From assembly GCA_030538275.1 (NCBI GenBank), contig JAUNUH010000003.1, forward strand, positions 124,001 to 188,000: a stretch of 64,000 nt of DNA, in the 5' to 3' direction. Every line of letters begins with the position of its first letter. The stretch's first letter is position 1. Below are positions 61,948-64,000 of this stretch, piece by piece. The stretch comes from Flavobacteriaceae bacterium (GTDB lineage Bacteria > Bacteroidota > Bacteroidia > Flavobacteriales > Weeksellaceae). The position numbers and the translations under genes were made by a program. Below the pieces are notes generated by a model. The model made no database searches. It saw only the letters and a list, made by a program, of their open reading frames with translations, and had not been told where the DNA came from.

Positions 61948-62105
61948 GGGCGGTTTTTCGTGCTTTACGCTATACATCAGGGTCTGTATGCCTATAAAAT
62001 GTGGTGTACAGTGAGTTCCTCTACGTTACACTCCCTGTACACCGCATTTTATGTGAGGCATACAAACCCTGCTGTGCCGCTACAATCACGACCGCAAACA
62101 CCCAC
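61948..62105 (-). repeat. palindromic repeat element B (inverted copy of A)
   Basis: The core hairpin spans 61978-62071: arms CAGGGTCTGTATGCC ... TGGTGTACAGTGAGT and ACTCCCTGTACACC ... GGCATACAAACCCTG. The flanks GGGCGGTTTTTCGTGC ... TACGCTATAC on the left and GCTGTGCCGC ... CACGACCGC on the right match, reverse-complemented, those of element A at 36.9 kb. The two copies agree along about 150 bp with many substitutions and small gaps. A 60-codon frame across it is not a gene. Confidence 0.72.
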
Positions 62106-62198
62106 CCAAAACTCCATTATTAGCCTTCCATATTTAATTTGAAATAAAATCCTAAATATTAATTCCACATTCTTCAAACAGAAATAGCAATATTTATC

Positions 62199-62206
62199 TA
62201 TTTTTG
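62199..62206 (+). promoter_or_regulatory. -7 box TATTTTTG before gldF
   Basis: TATTTTTG is a perfect TAnnTTTG, 15 bp before the ATG at 62222. Confidence 0.55.
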
Positions 62207-62221
62207 CGGTTTAATAGTCGC

Positions 62222-62953
62222 ATGTTCACCATTTTTAAAAAAGAAATTAGAAGTTTTTTCGGAACCCCCGGCGCCTATATCGTTTCAAGTATTTTTGTAC
62301 TGATTTGCGCGCTTTTTCTGTGGTTTTTTGATAATGAATACAACATTTTCAATCTCGGAACCGCATCATTGTCCACCTTTTTCTTCATTGCACCCTGGGC
62401 ATTTCTTTTTCTCATTCCTGCACTCACCATGCGGCAATTGGCAGAGGAAAAACAAATGGGAACCCTCGATTGGCTTCTTACACAACCTATCAAAATTTCC
62501 AACCTAATTCTCGGAAAATATCTTTCTGTCCTGATTCTCATTGCCTTTATGTTGCTTTCTACGGCAATTTTTGTTTTTAGCATTCAATATTTTAGTATGG
62601 ACGGCAAAATAGATACAGGCGCTATCATAAGCGGATATGCAGGTTTGTTTCTGCTGGGCAGCCTTTTTGCTGCCACCGGTTTGGCAGTTTCGTCCTTTAC
62701 AGAAAATCAAGTAATTGCCTATGTTGGAACCGTTTTTTTATGTTTTTTAATGTATTATGGCTTTACAGGCTTGGCGTCCTATAACTTATTAGGCTCATTG
62801 GATTATTATGTGCAACAGGCTGGCGCCGAATTTCATTATAATTCATTCTTGAAGGGAATTATCGATACACGAGATTTACTCTATTTTGTCGCAGTTTCTG
62901 TATTGTTTTTGTGTCTTGCGTATTTTTCATTAATCAAACTGTTGACAAGATGA
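62222..62953 (+). CDS. gldF: gliding motility ABC permease GldF
   Basis: The 243-residue ABC2-type permease has six hydrophobic segments. The start MFTIFKKEIRSFFGTPGAYIV, then APWAFLFLIPALTMRQLAEEKQMGTLDWLLTQP, match GldF. GldF works with the ATPase GldA and with GldG and is needed for gliding in Flavobacterium. gldG overlaps its stop by four bases. Confidence 0.93.
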   Translation: MFTIFKKEIRSFFGTPGAYIVSSIFVLICALFLWFFDNEYNIFNLGTASLSTFFFIAPWAFLFLIPALTMRQLAEEKQMGTLDWLLTQPIKISNLILGKYLSVLILIAFMLLSTAIFVFSIQYFSMDGKIDTGAIISGYAGLFLLGSLFAATGLAVSSFTENQVIAYVGTVFLCFLMYYGFTGLASYNLLGSLDYYVQQAGAEFHYNSFLKGIIDTRDLLYFVAVSVLFLCLAYFSLIKLLTR

Positions 62954-64000
62954 AAAATAAAAAGTTAATTGGGACAGTCGTTGCTGCTATAACATTGCTT
63001 ATCATTTCTGGACTGTTCTACATGCGTTGGGATCTAACAGAAGATAAAAGATATTCTTTTTCGGATTCTACCAAATCTGTTTTGGACAGCATCGATCAGC
63101 CTGTACAAATTAATGTTTTTTTGGATGGTGAACTCACCGGGAATTTTAGAGTTTTGCAAAACGAAACCAGATTTTTACTCAATGAACTCAATCGAAGAAA
63201 TTCACGAATTCAATATAAATTCATAGACGCACTCCAAGAAAATTTAAATATAGATTCGCTTCGCGCCATAGGTGTTGCAGACGTTTCTGTACCTACCAAC
63301 GAAAAAATATTAAGAGTACTGCCTTTTGCTACCATTCAAACCCAAGGCAAAGCAGCAACAATTCCGCTGCTCTCTAACAAAAAAATACCTATCGAGCAAA
63401 GAGCGCTCGCATCAGCAGATATTCTTGAAACTAATTTTATAAGAGAAATTTATAGATTAAGCTTCAAAAAACGAAAAAATATAGGTCTAATCGTTCATCA
63501 TGATGAATTATTACCAAATTATCTCGACGGACTGTTTCGTGTTGCTGCAAAGGATTATGATATAACGCCATATACGCAGCCTTTGCAGAATCCAGAGGGA
63601 TCCCTTCAAATTTCTGATTTGGAGAATTTGAAAGAATTTGATGCCCTTATAGTGGCCAAACCTATTCGTCCTTTCTCGGATTTAGACAAACTTGTGCTGG
63701 ATCAATATATTATGAACGGCGGAAAAATGCTCTGGATGACCGAAAGTGTAGATGCAGAAATGGATTCTCTTTTCAGATCCCAACGAATCGTTTCATTCCC
63801 AAGAAATAATAATCTTACCGATTTGTTTTTTGCTTATGGCATTCGTATTATGCCTGCAGTAATCAAGGATTTGCAATCAGGTTATATCACTTTGGCCATT
63901 GGTGAAGCAGGCGATAACACTGCGTATGAGCAATTTCCCTGGCCGTATTTTCCGCTCAGCATTCCACGGGGAGAACATCCCATCACACGCAAAATCTCCA
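62950..64000 (+). CDS. gldG: gliding motility protein GldG (runs off the window)
   Basis: It begins with the ATGA overlap of gldF. The 350 visible codons stay open to the end. One N-terminal membrane helix (about 7-25) is followed by MRWDLTEDKRYSFSDSTKSV, then a GldG extracytoplasmic domain with EINVFLDGEL-like segments (VQINVFLDGELTGNF), IPIEQRALASADILE and IMNGGKMLWMTE. GldG is the auxiliary component of the GldAFG transporter. It is partial only because the window ends. Confidence 0.92.
   Translation, partial: MKNKKLIGTVVAAITLLIISGLFYMRWDLTEDKRYSFSDSTKSVLDSIDQPVQINVFLDGELTGNFRVLQNETRFLLNELNRRNSRIQYKFIDALQENLNIDSLRAIGVADVSVPTNEKILRVLPFATIQTQGKAATIPLLSNKKIPIEQRALASADILETNFIREIYRLSFKKRKNIGLIVHHDELLPNYLDGLFRVAAKDYDITPYTQPLQNPEGSLQISDLENLKEFDALIVAKPIRPFSDLDKLVLDQYIMNGGKMLWMTESVDAEMDSLFRSQRIVSFPRNNNLTDLFFAYGIRIMPAVIKDLQSGYITLAIGEAGDNTAYEQFPWPYFPLSIPRGEHPITRKIS

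Noticed and set aside
61960..62142. 60-codon open frame between hemJ and gldF
   Set aside because: It reads through the palindromic element B; the residues mirror the inverted repeat and have no start context.

Overview
The window is chromosomal DNA from a member of the Bacteroidota, class Flavobacteriia. The base composition is AT-rich. It encodes the end of the type IX secretion protein PorV, the gliding ABC genes gldF and gldG, a bacillithiol gene (bshC), SusC/TonB-type outer-membrane receptors, a beta-propeller phytase and LptB. Many genes have the Bacteroidota -7 promoter box TAnnTTTG a short distance before the start codon. I cannot name the genus from sequence alone.

Layout. 0-5 kb: end of porV, miaE, a Big_5-type lipoprotein, an MBL-fold hydrolase and an NhaC antiporter. 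5-8.4 kb: aldolase, accD and a DUF4197 lipoprotein. 8.4-14.8 kb: a minus-strand cluster glycerophosphodiesterase - bshC - LysM/receptor lipoprotein-like gene - gltX - DUF6973. 15-18.7 kb: a plus-strand run of a PLP cysteine synthase/CBS-like enzyme, lptB, a YdeI-like protein, a cobalamin adenosyltransferase and thiamine pyrophosphokinase. 18.7-32 kb: rhomboid, cupin, parC, a Nat-type ABC exporter, a CBS-domain protein, GNAT, DUF2207-LemA, lolD, a GT39 transferase and an NlpC/P60 lipoprotein. 32-36.8 kb: tRNA-Glu - rpsT - tRNA-Glu, then a polyamine pair (arginine decarboxylase plus a deoxyhypusine-synthase-like enzyme) and purK. 37-42.6 kb: an outer-membrane barrel protein, then the most unusual segment of the window (39.6-40.3 kb), then a broken small membrane gene, a conserved unknown and a methyltransferase. 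42.7-47.6 kb: a TonB receptor - phytase - acid phosphatase operon that looks like a phytate/organophosphate scavenging system. 47.7-57.7 kb: methylmalonyl-CoA epimerase, sufCDS, DUF4230, rnhB, coaD, a TerB-like gene, an ABC-F protein, an NlpE/MliC-like lipoprotein and a LysE-type exporter. 57.7-64 kb: a second GT39 enzyme, phoH, a SAM hydrolase, hemJ, gldF and the start of gldG.

The highlight is a perfect 323-bp tandem repeat (two copies) placed directly before an intact CAT-anticodon tRNA gene. Each unit is a copy of the 5' half of that same tRNA, with a 30-bp palindrome inserted in its D-loop, followed by a small GIY-YIG endonuclease gene. The reading frame runs without a stop into the next tRNA copy, so the last residues and the stop codon of each nuclease come from the tRNA or the palindrome. 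This looks like a minimal homing-type element that targets a tRNA gene from its 5' side. A second dispersed family, a roughly 150-bp imperfect palindrome, occurs once after purK and once, inverted, before gldF.
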